Positions 7,718-14,394 of a stretch of DNA of 14,394 nucleotides are shown piece after piece. Position 1 is the stretch's first letter, and every line of letters begins with the position of its first letter. The notes under the pieces are model-generated. The model saw only the letters and a list, made by a program, of their open reading frames with translations. It ran no database searches and had not been told where the DNA came from. This DNA is from Deinococcus alpinitundrae (GTDB lineage Bacteria > Deinococcota > Deinococci > Deinococcales > Deinococcaceae): NCBI RefSeq assembly GCF_009982895.1, contig NZ_WXZL01000050.1, positions 1 through 14,394 of the forward strand, read 5' to 3'. The translations under genes and the position numbers were made by a program.

Positions 7718-7993
7718 TCAGTCCAGAGCCAGCAGACGCAAGCGCATCTCATCGTCACAGAGAGGCCCCGCCCAGCCGTAAGCGGACGCTAACGCCGGGT
7801 CAAGCCGCTCGTCGTCACTGAGACGGAGTGGAAGACGGCGTTCTCTTCGGCTTCCCTGGAATCGGAGCCAAACCGTATGACCAGTGACGCAGCTTCCGAG
7901 GTGATGATCAATAGAATGCACCACCGCTCTGCCAAGCGCATCTGGCTGCTCAAAAGGTCTGGCGACAGCCCGGAGCCACTTGAACAGGAGCAT
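7718..7993 (-). CDS. Hypothetical protein, 91 residues (doubtful)
   Basis: An open frame starting 18 bases after the stop of the YqhA-like gene on the same strand, ATG at 7993 with GGGAGG touching the start codon (spacing zero, poor). The sequence has no membrane segment; the C-terminal half (HTVWLRFQGSRRERRLPLRL, then ALASAYGWAGPLCDDEMRLR) could be a small folded domain. I do not recognise a family. Third-position GC is only moderate, lower than in the confident genes, and another frame is open over part of the same DNA, so it may be non-coding or a decayed gene. Confidence 0.35.
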   Translation of the reverse strand: MLLFKWLRAVARPFEQPDALGRAVVHSIDHHLGSCVTGHTVWLRFQGSRRERRLPLRLSDDERLDPALASAYGWAGPLCDDEMRLRLLALD

Positions 7994-8011
7994 CCTCCCG
8001 GCTCTCTGTAT

Positions 8012-8707
8012 TCAGCCGTCGCCGCTGGACTGTGTTTTGCCCTCCAGTTCGTTCTCACTGATCACGTGCTGCTCGTTGTCCTCCTCAAAGAGTTGCTGCT
8101 TGGCGCGGGCAGTGATATCTGGGGCCTTTTCCTGCTGGGCGGTCTTGGCCTGATGGCTGTGGCGCTGAAAAAATACCAGGGCCGAGACCACCAGGGCCAA
8201 TGCCCCACCGTACTGGAGGGTCGCCAGCGGCGCGTCCCAACGCACAAAATGCTCAAGGAAAGTCACAGCCAGAATGACGATCACGACACTGATGATCTTG
8301 TCTTCCAGATCGTTGAGGGTCTCGACGCCCAGCGACACACTGAGATTCAGCGGCGCGATGAACAAGCTGTAGAGGCCAACCCCGATGATATAGAACACCA
8401 CGGCCTTGAGCATGGTGCCGACTATTTCCAGAAACGAGATGGTCAAGACGGTCGCGTCGACCTTTTCGGCCGCCAGACCGCCACCGATGACGGTTCGGAT
8501 GGCCGACCAGATCCCGGTGCCCGCCTGCACCACCCCAATCAGAAAGAGGGCCACAGCCACCAGCAACACCGAGATCACTGCCAGCAACACGATGTAGCGC
8601 GAACGTCCGATGATCCGGCTGAAGGGGGTGGGCGGATGATCATTGAGAACAACGTCATCCGCCTCTGGAAGTGGAGAGATGCGTTGTGGGACCTGCTGCG
8701 ATTTCAT
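8012..8707 (-). CDS. YqhA/UPF0114 family membrane protein
   Basis: 231 residues. Four hydrophobic segments fit the UPF0114 (PF03350, E. coli YqhA) pattern: about 38-61 (RYIVLLAVISVLLVAVALFL), 94-118 (EIVGTMLKAVVFYIIGVGLY), 137-155 (KIISVVIVILAVTFLEHFV) and 161-180. The SFLEIVGTMLKAVVFYIIGVGLYSLF and LEDKI regions are the most family-like. The N-terminal 35 residues and the last 50 (charged, Glu/Gln-rich) are predicted soluble tails and make it longer than the usual 165-residue members. Function of the family is not established. Start at ATG 8707, with TAGAAT 9 bases upstream and AGGG 4 bases before the ATG. Confidence 0.82.
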   Translation of the reverse strand: MKSQQVPQRISPLPEADDVVLNDHPPTPFSRIIGRSRYIVLLAVISVLLVAVALFLIGVVQAGTGIWSAIRTVIGGGLAAEKVDATVLTISFLEIVGTMLKAVVFYIIGVGLYSLFIAPLNLSVSLGVETLNDLEDKIISVVIVILAVTFLEHFVRWDAPLATLQYGGALALVVSALVFFQRHSHQAKTAQQEKAPDITARAKQQLFEEDNEQHVISENELEGKTQSSGDG

Positions 8708-8716
8708 GGGGCCCTG

Positions 8717-8722
8717 ATTCTA
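8717..8722 (-). promoter_or_regulatory. -10 box for the YqhA-like gene
   Basis: TAGAAT on the minus strand, ending 9 bases before the start codon, giving a leader of only a few bases. No clear -35 box at 17 bases. Confidence 0.4.
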
Positions 8723-8802
8723 CTGATCTGAGACCGATCCACTGAGCACTTCACCGAACCAATGGTGGTGAGAGGTGTCGCAGCGTCGGCTCTGTGGGGA
8801 AG

Positions 8803-8823
8803 GGGGTCCACCTCCTGGTCCCC
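8803..8823 (-). terminator. Short interrupted hairpin after the histidine kinase gene
   Basis: GGGG-x-CCA and TGG-x-CCCC arms with one mismatch and a 5-base loop, 5 bases beyond the kinase stop codon. No T run follows. A weak candidate for its transcript end; the rest of the 120 bases to the next gene holds nothing recognisable besides its promoter. Confidence 0.25.
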
Positions 8824-8828
8824 TTGGT

Positions 8829-10595
8829 TCAGGAACCCGCTTTGGGCAGGGTGAAGCCGAAGGTGGCGCCTGTATCCAACTGGCCCTGGGCCATAACCGT
8901 GCCGCCGTGCCGGGTGATGATGCGCCGGGCGTTGGCCAGGCCCACCCCCGCGCCCTCGTATTCCGACTGGGCATGCAGGCGCTGGAACATTGAGAACAAC
9001 TTGCCCTGGTACTGCGGATCGAAGCCCACCCCGTTGTCGCGCACCCACACCGTCCAGCGCTGCGACGACTCCTCGGCCCACACCTCGATCACCGCCGCCT
9101 GCCGGGTCCGGGTATACTTCACGGCGTTACTCAGCAGGGCCATAACCACCCGGCGCAACAGGTCCGGGTCGCCCATCACCGTGGGCAACCCGGCGACCTG
9201 CCAGCGGATCTGCCGTGCCGGAACAGTCGCACTCAACTCCTTACGAACCGTGTGCACCAGCCGACCCAGATCGACCCCGACCACTTTGAGCGGCTGCCGG
9301 GACGTGCGCGAGAGGTCCAGGATGCCGTCGATCAGTTCGTTCAGGGTGATGGCCGCCGTCTCGACGATCTGGAAGTAGCGCTCGGTCTTCTCCTCCAGCG
9401 GCCCCGGCAACGAGCGGCGCAGCAGACCGCCGAAGCTGAGGATGTGCCGCACCGGAGTGCGCAGGTCATGCGAGACCGAGTAGGTGAACGCCTCGAGTTC
9501 GTCATTGGACGCCTGGAGCAAGTCGCGCTGCGCCTGGAGCCGCCGGGTGGTCTCGGTGCGCTCGAGGGCCAGCTTGAGGCTGCGGCCCACTGACCGGAAG
9601 ACGGCTTTGTGGTGGGGGGTCCAGCAGGCGGTGTCTTTGAGGCCCAGCGCGAAGATCGCCCGGATGCTGCTGTCCACGTGCAGCGGGTAGGTGCTGACAC
9701 TCTGGTATGCCTCCGTCAGGGCGATCCGCTCGCGCTGCGGGTCCCAGGCGTCAACAAACACCGGCTCACCAGTGTGCATGAGCTCGGCAAACACCGGCGT
9801 GTCGAGCGGCAGCCCAGCCTCAAGCGAGGCCAGCAGCGCCAGATTGTCCTCCAAGTCACGGCTGTAGACCCGGAGCTTCCACAAGCCGCCTTCGATGACG
9901 TAGTAACAGGTGGTGCAGCCGGGAAAGAGCACCCCCAGCACCTGCCCGGCACGCTCAGCCAGGGCCAGCACGTCGCTCTCGCCGTCGGCCAGCTCCGTGA
10001 AGCGCACGAACGCTTCGAGCTCGGCGGTGCGGTCCTGAACCTGTCGCTCCAGATTACCCGAGAGCCGCGCGCGGTCGAGCGCCAGCGCGCAGTGCCCGGC
10101 CAGAGCCAGCAGAAAGTGTTCCTCGTCGGGGGTGAAGTGGTGGGGTTCCTTGAAGTCCAGCACGATTACGCCGATCGGCTGGCCGTTCTCGACCATCGGC
10201 AGCACCGCGCTCGCCACTGCCGCCACGCCGCCGGTCTGGGCCTCGAGTGCCGGATAGGCGTTGATCAGGTCGCCGCCGCCACTGAAGAAGAGTGGGGTGT
10301 TGGCGCGCAGGGCGTCTGGACCGGGGCGTGCGTCTTCCAGGGTGCCGTCCCGCCAGACGCTGGCGTCGTCGTGGCCACGCCGGGCCGCGACCTGCAACCG
10401 GTTCCCGGCGACCAGCAAGACCACCCCGGCGATGCCCTGAAGGGCTTGCAGGGCATCGTTCAGGATGATACCGAAGACCTCTTCCTGCACGCGGACAGCC
10501 GCCAGCGCCTGCGTCACATCCTGAAGGTGGGTGATCAGTTGCGCCGCTGGACTCGCCGCTGGCGGGGCAGGGTTCGGTCTGTGGGGATCGGTCAT
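8829..10595 (-). CDS. Soluble GAF-GAF sensor histidine kinase
   Basis: A 588-residue two-component sensor kinase. Two N-terminal GAF-type sensor domains (about 25-178 and 195-348) are joined by a helix with LSGNLERQVQDRTAELEAF and followed by a coiled linker (ERTETTRRLQAQRDLLQASNDELEAF region). The dimerisation/phosphoacceptor motif YSVSHDLRTPVRH gives His376, in the style of phytochrome-like kinases. The ATPase domain is complete: N-box MALLSNAVKYTR (Asn490), G1 DNGVGF (520-525), F-box FSMFQRL, G2 GAGVGLANARRI, and the C-terminal strand ATFGFTLP. No membrane segments, so it senses something in the cytoplasm. No response regulator lies in the window. The ATG at 10595 is chosen because the frame upstream is not domain-like and ATGA links it to the small upstream ORF. 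A TACACT -10 box lies 11 bases upstream. Confidence 0.93.
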   Translation of the reverse strand: MTDPHRPNPAPPAASPAAQLITHLQDVTQALAAVRVQEEVFGIILNDALQALQGIAGVVLLVAGNRLQVAARRGHDDASVWRDGTLEDARPGPDALRANTPLFFSGGGDLINAYPALEAQTGGVAAVASAVLPMVENGQPIGVIVLDFKEPHHFTPDEEHFLLALAGHCALALDRARLSGNLERQVQDRTAELEAFVRFTELADGESDVLALAERAGQVLGVLFPGCTTCYYVIEGGLWKLRVYSRDLEDNLALLASLEAGLPLDTPVFAELMHTGEPVFVDAWDPQRERIALTEAYQSVSTYPLHVDSSIRAIFALGLKDTACWTPHHKAVFRSVGRSLKLALERTETTRRLQAQRDLLQASNDELEAFTYSVSHDLRTPVRHILSFGGLLRRSLPGPLEEKTERYFQIVETAAITLNELIDGILDLSRTSRQPLKVVGVDLGRLVHTVRKELSATVPARQIRWQVAGLPTVMGDPDLLRRVVMALLSNAVKYTRTRQAAVIEVWAEESSQRWTVWVRDNGVGFDPQYQGKLFSMFQRLHAQSEYEGAGVGLANARRIITRHGGTVMAQGQLDTGATFGFTLPKAGS

Positions 10596-10795
10596 GGCTG
10601 AGAGGCAGTGTAGCCGCTGCAGGGCGGCGGATGCTCGGTGGTGACCGGCCCAGATGGGCGACGGGCGACTGACCCTTCCAGGAACGCGGCCAGACCGACG
10701 CGGCAGTGCTCGACCATCCACCAGACCGAGAACAGCGGCGGTTCGCTGAGCAGGCGGCTGATGCTGCTCAGCGTGATACCCAGCAGCTTCGTCAA
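10592..10795 (-). CDS. 67-residue ORF bridging the oxidoreductase and kinase genes
   Basis: The frame starts at TTG (10795-10793), 2 bases after the oxidoreductase stop, and its TGA overlaps the kinase ATG as ATGA, the classical arrangement of translational coupling. Codon third positions are strongly G/C, as in real genes here. The protein begins MTKLLGITLSSISRLLSEPP and continues with FSVWWMVEHCRVGLAAFLEG before a Pro/Ser-rich tail. I do not recognise a family; it could equally be the C-terminal remnant of a gene truncated when the drug module arrived, since the frame is open a little further upstream (to 10826). No ribosome binding site, so translation would depend on reinitiation. Confidence 0.45.
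   Translation of the reverse strand: MTKLLGITLSSISRLLSEPPLFSVWWMVEHCRVGLAAFLEGSVARRPSGPVTTEHPPPCSGYTASQP
10607..10612 (-). promoter_or_regulatory. -10 box for the histidine kinase gene
   Basis: TACACT on the minus strand, 11 bases before the kinase ATG; the predicted start of transcription is 4-5 bases before the ATG. It would allow kinase expression independent of the upstream genes. Confidence 0.4.
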
Positions 10796-10797
10796 TC

Positions 10798-11808
10798 TCA
10801 GCTGGAACGCATCTGAACGATCACCTTACCAATCGCTTTGCCTTCCTCGGCGTAGGCGATGGCCTGTGGGGTTTGTTCAAACGGGAAAACACGGTCGAGG
10901 TGAGGGCGAACCGTGCCGTCCTCCAGCAACGGGTTCAGCTGCTCAAGTTGTACACCGTCCGCTCGCATAAACCAGTAGCGGTACTTTGCCCCCGCCCGTC
11001 TGGCTGCGGCGTGCGGCTTTGCTCCAAACACTGCGAAGACCGGCCACAGCAAGGGGTTGACCCGGCGGTGTCTGGCCAGCGCCACGTCTGGCCCGTCCGA
11101 GATAGACACCACCGTGCCGCCACGCTTGACACTCCGGAAGCTGAGCAGCAAGTTCTCCATGCCCACCGAATCCAGCACAGCGTCCATGTCGCGTACTTCA
11201 TCCTCAAAGTGCTGGGTCTTGCGATCAATCACTGTGTCCGCACCCAATCCCCGCACGAACCCAACGTTCGCCGTGCTGGCCGTGGTGGTCACCTGCAACC
11301 CCAGGTGCTTGGCAAGCTGAATGGCTAAGCTACCCACCGCTCCAGCCCCAGCGTGGATCAGCACCGACTGTCCCCGCTGCAATCCCGCTGCTTCAGTCAG
11401 CAGTTGCTGGGCGGTCAGCAGCGCCATCGGCAGGCTTGCTGCTTCAACATGCGAGAGCGAGGCGGGCTTGTGCGCCACCGCCGACTCGTCCGTTACCACC
11501 TGCGCCGCAAAGGTTCCCAGGCGGTCGTCCCGCACGCGCGTGTAGACCGCGTCGCCTGGCTTGAACCGGCTGACCTGGCCGCCCACTTCGGCAACGACAC
11601 CTGAGCCGTCGTTGCCCAGGACCAGGGGAAACCGGTAAGGCAGGAGGGCTTTGAGCGCACCGTCACGGATGCGCCAGTCCAGTGGGTTGACGCTGGCTGC
11701 GTGAATCTCGATGCGGATATCGTTGGGGCCGAGATCCTGAGCGGGGAGCGGGCCACGCTCAAGAACGCCTGGCCCGCCGTACTGACGAACGAAGAAAGCG
11801 TCAATCAT
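10798..11808 (-). CDS. Zinc-free MDR-family NAD(P)-dependent oxidoreductase (quinone oxidoreductase-like)
   Basis: 336 residues, medium-chain dehydrogenase/reductase superfamily. The GroES-like N-terminal domain contains ASVNPLDWRIRDG and PLVLGNDGSGVVAEVG (62-76). The Rossmann domain carries HAGAGAVGSLAIQLAKHLG (NAD(P)H-binding AGAGAVG at 153-159), and GADTVID follows. No catalytic-zinc or structural-zinc cysteines are seen, as expected for quinone/enone reductases of this group, which reduce quinones or alpha,beta-unsaturated carbonyls with NADPH. The ATG at 11808 has GGAG 5 bases upstream and is preferred to the GTG at 11814. It lies 81 bases after the MFS stop with no obvious terminator between, so it is probably co-transcribed under the TetR operators and may act on the same toxic compounds. 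Confidence 0.88.
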   Translation of the reverse strand: MIDAFFVRQYGGPGVLERGPLPAQDLGPNDIRIEIHAASVNPLDWRIRDGALKALLPYRFPLVLGNDGSGVVAEVGGQVSRFKPGDAVYTRVRDDRLGTFAAQVVTDESAVAHKPASLSHVEAASLPMALLTAQQLLTEAAGLQRGQSVLIHAGAGAVGSLAIQLAKHLGLQVTTTASTANVGFVRGLGADTVIDRKTQHFEDEVRDMDAVLDSVGMENLLLSFRSVKRGGTVVSISDGPDVALARHRRVNPLLWPVFAVFGAKPHAAARRAGAKYRYWFMRADGVQLEQLNPLLEDGTVRPHLDRVFPFEQTPQAIAYAEEGKAIGKVIVQMRSS

Positions 11809-11889
11809 GAACACTCCGGGGAAAGCTCGGGAGATGATGGAGACCGACTGCCGGGTTTCCGACCACCGCTTTCGAACACCGTTTGGTCT

Positions 11890-13299
11890 TCAAGCACTTG
11901 CCCTGAGCTGCTGGGGCCGGGTGTCCACCGAGAGGCACAGCAGGGCAGTCACCACGCACAGCGCGGCCTCCCAGCCGAAGACGGTTCTGAAGTCCGCGAG
12001 TTGCGCTGACGCGCCGCCCAGCAGCGCCACCGTCACGGCCACGCCCAGCACAGTGCCGATCTGGCGGATGGCCTGGTTGATCGCACTGCCGACCCCGAAG
12101 CGGGCTGGGTTGAGGCGGGAGACGGCGGCGGCAGAGAGAGAGGGCAACACCATGCCGGTGCCGACACCGGTCAGCAGCAGCGCGGGCAACCAGTGGGCCA
12201 GGTACGACGGCGTGGAGCCGGGCACCAGCACCGTCCACAGTGCGCCCGCCGCGAACACCAGACTCCCGCCGACCAACAGTGGACGGTGGCCCAGCCGGGC
12301 AGCCAGCCGCCCCGAGACCACCGAGGTCGGGATCACCAGCAGCGGGCCAGGCAAGATGGCGACGCCCGCTGCGGCCAGCGGAAGGTGCCAGATGGCCGAC
12401 ATGAACAGGAAGTATGAGAAGAACATCATTGAGAAGGCCATGCCAAAGGTCAGCGTCGCCAGGTTGACGAAGCGGTAGGTCAGATTGTCAAAGAGGGTGA
12501 GGTCAATCGCTGGAGCCGGAACCCGCCGCGCCCACCATACGAAGACCAGCAGGGTCAGCAGGCCCCCGATCAGCGACCCCAGCACCACCGCCGATGTCCA
12601 GCCCAGCGCTTCGGAACGCACCAACCCCAGAGCGACTGCACCCACGCTCACCATCAGCAGAAGCAAGCCGACCACGTCCAGCCGGGCAGGGACCCCTTCT
12701 GGCGGCGTGATCTTCAGGAGACGGCTTGCTCCCCAAACCGAGAGGATACCCAGCGGCAGGTTCAGGTAAAAGGCCCAGGGCCAGCCGCCCAGCTCGATCA
12801 ACCACGAGCCGAGGCTCGGCCCGACCGCTGCGCCCAGCGCACTGACCGCTCCCCAGAGGCTGACGGCCACGGCACGGCGCTCTGCGGGAAAGGCCCCCAG
12901 CACCACGGCAAGTGAGGCGGGCAGCAGCGCCGCCGCTCCAACAGCCTGCAAAGCACGAAAGCCGATCAGCACCCAGACCTGTCCCGACAGTCCGCAGCCC
13001 AGCGACGCCGCGAGAAAGATGACCAGGCCAATTAGGAACATGCGTTTGCGTCCGTACAGATCGGCGAAACGTCCGGCGGGAACGAGCAGTACGGCGTAGA
13101 CGACGGTGTAGGCGTTGAGAATCCAGGAGAGATCGCTGGGCTGGGCACCTGAGAAAGCGCTGGACAGTGCAGGGAAGGCGGCATACAGCACGGTGGCGTC
13201 AATGGAGATCAGCAGCACGGCGATGCTGGCCGTCAGAAAGATCGGCCAAGGGGACGGGCTGATCTGCGGCGTGATCTTGGCTGAGACCTGGCGGGTCAC
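11890..13299 (-). CDS. MFS multidrug efflux transporter, DHA2-like (14 membrane helices expected)
   Basis: 469 residues, an inner-membrane drug:proton antiporter of the DHA2 (EmrB/QacA-type) group. Visible family motifs: D1 near ISIDATVLYAAFPAL (31-45), motif A AGRFADLYGRKRMFLIG (75-91), motif B with Arg115 in FRALQAVGAAALLPAS, and motif C GAAVGPSLGSWL (156-166), where the second conserved Gly is Ser. Hydrophobic segments continue to the C-terminus, consistent with 14 helices. The start is GTG at 13299, without a ribosome binding site of its own; it overlaps the TGA of a 26-codon leader ORF as GTGA. Divergent from the TetR gene with tandem palindromes between, so it is probably repressed by it and induced by a substrate. 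Substrate unknown. Confidence 0.9.
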   Translation of the reverse strand: MTRQVSAKITPQISPSPWPIFLTASIAVLLISIDATVLYAAFPALSSAFSGAQPSDLSWILNAYTVVYAVLLVPAGRFADLYGRKRMFLIGLVIFLAASLGCGLSGQVWVLIGFRALQAVGAAALLPASLAVVLGAFPAERRAVAVSLWGAVSALGAAVGPSLGSWLIELGGWPWAFYLNLPLGILSVWGASRLLKITPPEGVPARLDVVGLLLLMVSVGAVALGLVRSEALGWTSAVVLGSLIGGLLTLLVFVWWARRVPAPAIDLTLFDNLTYRFVNLATLTFGMAFSMMFFSYFLFMSAIWHLPLAAAGVAILPGPLLVIPTSVVSGRLAARLGHRPLLVGGSLVFAAGALWTVLVPGSTPSYLAHWLPALLLTGVGTGMVLPSLSAAAVSRLNPARFGVGSAINQAIRQIGTVLGVAVTVALLGGASAQLADFRTVFGWEAALCVVTALLCLSVDTRPQQLRASA

Positions 13300-13376
13300 T
13301 GGAAGCCGCCCGGATCAAGAAAGCGCGTCTGATGAGGGCGGCTGATCACGAGGACGGCTGGAGCGAATGGGGCCAT
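13296..13376 (-). CDS. 26-residue leader ORF coupled to the MFS gene
   Basis: ATG at 13376 follows AAGGAG with 6 bases spacing, one of the best ribosome binding sites in the window. The frame begins MAPFAPAVLVISRPHQTRFL, has 26 codons, and its TGA overlaps the MFS GTG (GTGA). The MFS gene itself has no ribosome binding site, so translation of the pump probably depends on ribosomes finishing this leader. The peptide is proline-rich at the start and has no similarity I recognise. It could be only a coupling device or could sense translation inhibitors; a frameshift that split a longer MFS N-terminus is the alternative. Confidence 0.55.
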   Translation of the reverse strand: MAPFAPAVLVISRPHQTRFLDPGGFQ

Positions 13377-13382
13377 ACAGGT

Positions 13383-13388
13383 CTCCTT
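13383..13388 (-). promoter_or_regulatory. Shine-Dalgarno sequence of the MFS leader ORF
   Basis: AAGGAG on the minus strand, 6 bases before the leader ATG (13376) and 83 bases before the MFS GTG. It decides the leader start, not the transporter start. Confidence 0.6.
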
Positions 13389-13419
13389 GAAGGTGGCATC
13401 GCCACAGCGGGCATGCTTT

Positions 13420-13449
13420 TGTTTTAGATGACGTGTATCATCTAAAACA
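13420..13449. promoter_or_regulatory. Perfect 12-bp palindrome, probable TetR operator O1
   Basis: TGTTTTAGATGA (13420-13431) and its exact reverse complement TCATCTAAAACA (13438-13449) flank a 6-base spacer. It lies in the divergent promoter region of the MFS and TetR genes. A candidate minus-strand promoter, -35 TTATCA (13458-13463) and -10 GATACA (13434-13439) with an 18-base spacer, would be covered by it. TetR-type dimers bind palindromes of this size. Confidence 0.75.
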
Positions 13450-13468
13450 GATTAGTCTGATAATCTAA
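13449..13468. promoter_or_regulatory. Second related palindrome, probable TetR operator O2
   Basis: AGATTA (13449-13454) and TAATCT (13461-13466) flank a 6-base spacer; the right arm with the following AA reads TTAGATTA on the minus strand, nearly the same as TTAGATGA of O1. The centres of the two palindromes are 23 bases apart, about two helical turns. The GATAAT at 13459-13464 could be the -10 of the TetR promoter, which would make the gene autoregulated. Confidence 0.6.
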
Positions 13469-13523
13469 GCGATGTCAACCAAGGACCTGCTATCAGCAGT
13501 AAGGACGGTTGGAATCAGCTGTT

Positions 13524-13531
13524 AAAGGAGG
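13524..13531 (+). promoter_or_regulatory. Ribosome binding site fixing the TetR start
   Basis: AAAGGAGG, 4 bases before the ATG at 13536. This rules out the in-frame TTG at 13509 as the start. Confidence 0.7.
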
Positions 13532-13535
13532 CAAC

Positions 13536-14090
13536 ATGCCGAGAGTGTCCAGAGCACAGGCCGTTCAAAACCGGGAACGCCCCGTTCAAGCCGCCGAGCT
13601 GTTTCGCGAACGCGGCGTCGATCACGTCAGCGTGCAGGACATCATGGCCGCTGTCGGCCTCACCCACGGGGGCTTTTACCGGCAGTTCGAGTCCAAAGAG
13701 GCGCTGCTCCCGGAAGCGGCCCGCCACGCTTACGACAGCATGGCCGCCCGACTCACCGAACTCGACGCCAGTGTTGCCGACCACACCGCCGCACAACGCC
13801 GATTCATCCAGACCTACCTTTCCCCTTCCCACCGGGATCACCCTGGACAGGACTGCCCCACCGCCGGTCTGGTTCAGGACATCGCCCGCACCAGCAGCGC
13901 CGAGACCCGCGACTTGCTCACCAGCGGCGTGGCGGATCTCGGTGAGTGGCTGGATCAACCCGGACGCGATGGCCTGGTCACGGCCTGCACGCTGCTCGGT
14001 GCGCTGCTCGTGGCACGCGCTGCCGCAGGTTCACCTCTTTCCACTCAGGTCCTCGAACAGGTCAGAGCGGCGCTCATCTCCCCAACCTAA
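13536..14090 (+). CDS. TetR-family transcriptional repressor
   Basis: 184 residues. The N-terminal DNA-binding domain is typical: AAELFRERGVDHVSVQDIMAAVGLTHGGFYRQFESKEAL (19-57), with the helix-turn-helix at about 31-51. The C-terminal ligand domain contains GQDCPTAGLVQDIAR and DGLVTACTLLGALLVARAA; the CPTA element is common in TetR proteins that pair with oxidoreductases and drug pumps. It is divergent from the MFS gene and should bind the tandem palindromes at 13420-13468, releasing them on binding an unknown small molecule. The ATG at 13536 is fixed by a strong ribosome binding site. Helix 1 has RERPVQ where many relatives have a Leu/Ile-rich REALLDAA; likely tolerated. Confidence 0.92.
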   Translation: MPRVSRAQAVQNRERPVQAAELFRERGVDHVSVQDIMAAVGLTHGGFYRQFESKEALLPEAARHAYDSMAARLTELDASVADHTAAQRRFIQTYLSPSHRDHPGQDCPTAGLVQDIARTSSAETRDLLTSGVADLGEWLDQPGRDGLVTACTLLGALLVARAAAGSPLSTQVLEQVRAALISPT

Positions 14091-14201
14091 TTGCCCTCTG
14101 TCAGAGCCGAGCATCTTTCGGATATCTAAGAGTTCGCTTGGTACGCATCCAGATACTTTTGCTGCGGTTTTGCAGGCGCAGCGCAGGCGCGGTTGGCACT
14201 A
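14091..14201. other. Spacer between TetR gene and right IS copy
   Basis: About 110 bases with no recognisable gene or terminator. It ends in the TA (14200-14201) at which the IS630-like element appears to be inserted. Confidence 0.5.
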
Positions 14202-14394
14202 CTGATACCTGCGTAATTTGGGAACAGCTTACCCTTCGGCTATGCCGCAGATTTGGCGACCTGAAAGGCTGACGCGTCCCCAACTGGAGGAGCGACGTCT
14301 GTTCGCGGAACCCTACATCCGAGAGGACAAGCTCAGTTCCGCACAGCTCGCTGAGCTGTGCGGCGTGGGTTCCAGCACTGTCCGAAAATGGCGT
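14202..14394 (+). mobile_element. 5' end of an IS630-like insertion sequence (right copy)
   Basis: Begins CTGATACCTGCG after a TA dinucleotide. Bases 14202-14297 match the reverse complement of 1-96 with one mismatch; the remainder cannot be compared because the left copy leaves the window. The element continues past the right edge. The two copies point outward from the 14-kb segment. Confidence 0.78.
14242..14394 (+). CDS. IS630-like transposase, N-terminal 51 residues (cut by window edge)
   Basis: ATG at 14242, open to the last base. The visible part begins MPQIWRPERLTRPQLEERRL and goes on to KLSSAQLAELCGVGSSTVRKW, a clear helix-turn-helix of the kind that opens IS630-family transposases and binds the IS ends. 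The DDE catalytic domain would lie outside the window, so intactness is unknown. The start lies 40 bases inside the IS tip, as in the left copy. Confidence 0.75.
   Translation, partial: MPQIWRPERLTRPQLEERRLFAEPYIREDKLSSAQLAELCGVGSSTVRKWR

Noticed and set aside
9609..10601. 330-codon plus-strand ORF opposite the histidine kinase
   Set aside because: Mirror of the kinase codons (Arg/Gln/His/Val-rich), no ribosome binding site and no family resemblance.

Overview
The window looks like chromosomal DNA of a Deinococcus-type bacterium. This is an inference from four things: high GC with strongly GC-biased third codon positions, a lysyl-tRNA synthetase whose text resembles deinococcal LysRS, several -10 hexamers (TANNNT) only 7-11 nt before the start codon (leaderless or nearly leaderless mRNAs are common in Deinococcus), and many GAF-domain signalling proteins. 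No species can be named from this alone.

Layout. Both edges carry the first part of the same IS630-like insertion sequence in opposite orientation (1-96 reading left, 14202-14394 reading right), so about 14.1 kb lies between inverted IS copies. From left to right: a non-coding strip with a hairpin, a near-consensus sigma70 promoter and an intrinsic terminator directly behind it (99-343); a small VOC-fold protein (+); a strong hairpin between convergent genes; an AI-2E/PerM-type membrane protein (-); a protein with one RNase H domain and what looks like a second, dead copy (+); lysS (-, with a leaderless-type promoter); a 560-bp stretch without a recognisable gene; a small secreted META/HslJ-like protein (-); a GAF-GGDEF-EAL cyclic-di-GMP enzyme (-) preceded by a leader ORF with a perfect ribosome binding site; a doubtful 91-aa ORF and a YqhA/UPF0114 membrane protein (-); a soluble GAF-GAF histidine kinase without a neighbouring response regulator (-); a 67-codon ORF that bridges to an MDR-family quinone-oxidoreductase-like enzyme (-); an MFS drug-efflux-type transporter (-) translationally coupled to a 26-aa leader ORF; and a divergent TetR-family repressor (+).

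How the parts work together. The right third (about 10.8-14.1 kb) is a TetR / MFS / oxidoreductase module. The repressor is transcribed away from the efflux pump, and the gap between them holds two palindromes of related sequence that are probably its operators. The pump and the oxidoreductase follow each other with an 81-bp gap, and the 67-codon ORF then overlaps the kinase start by ATGA, so read-through and coupling could extend from the drug module into the kinase. The middle is a set of independent housekeeping and signalling genes. The points most worth a second look are the two leader ORFs, the tandem operators, the duplicated RNase H domain with a changed catalytic residue, the promoter that runs straight into a terminator, and the inverted IS pair around an essential gene. 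I see no CRISPR array, phage module, tRNA or rRNA, and no clearly new multi-gene system.
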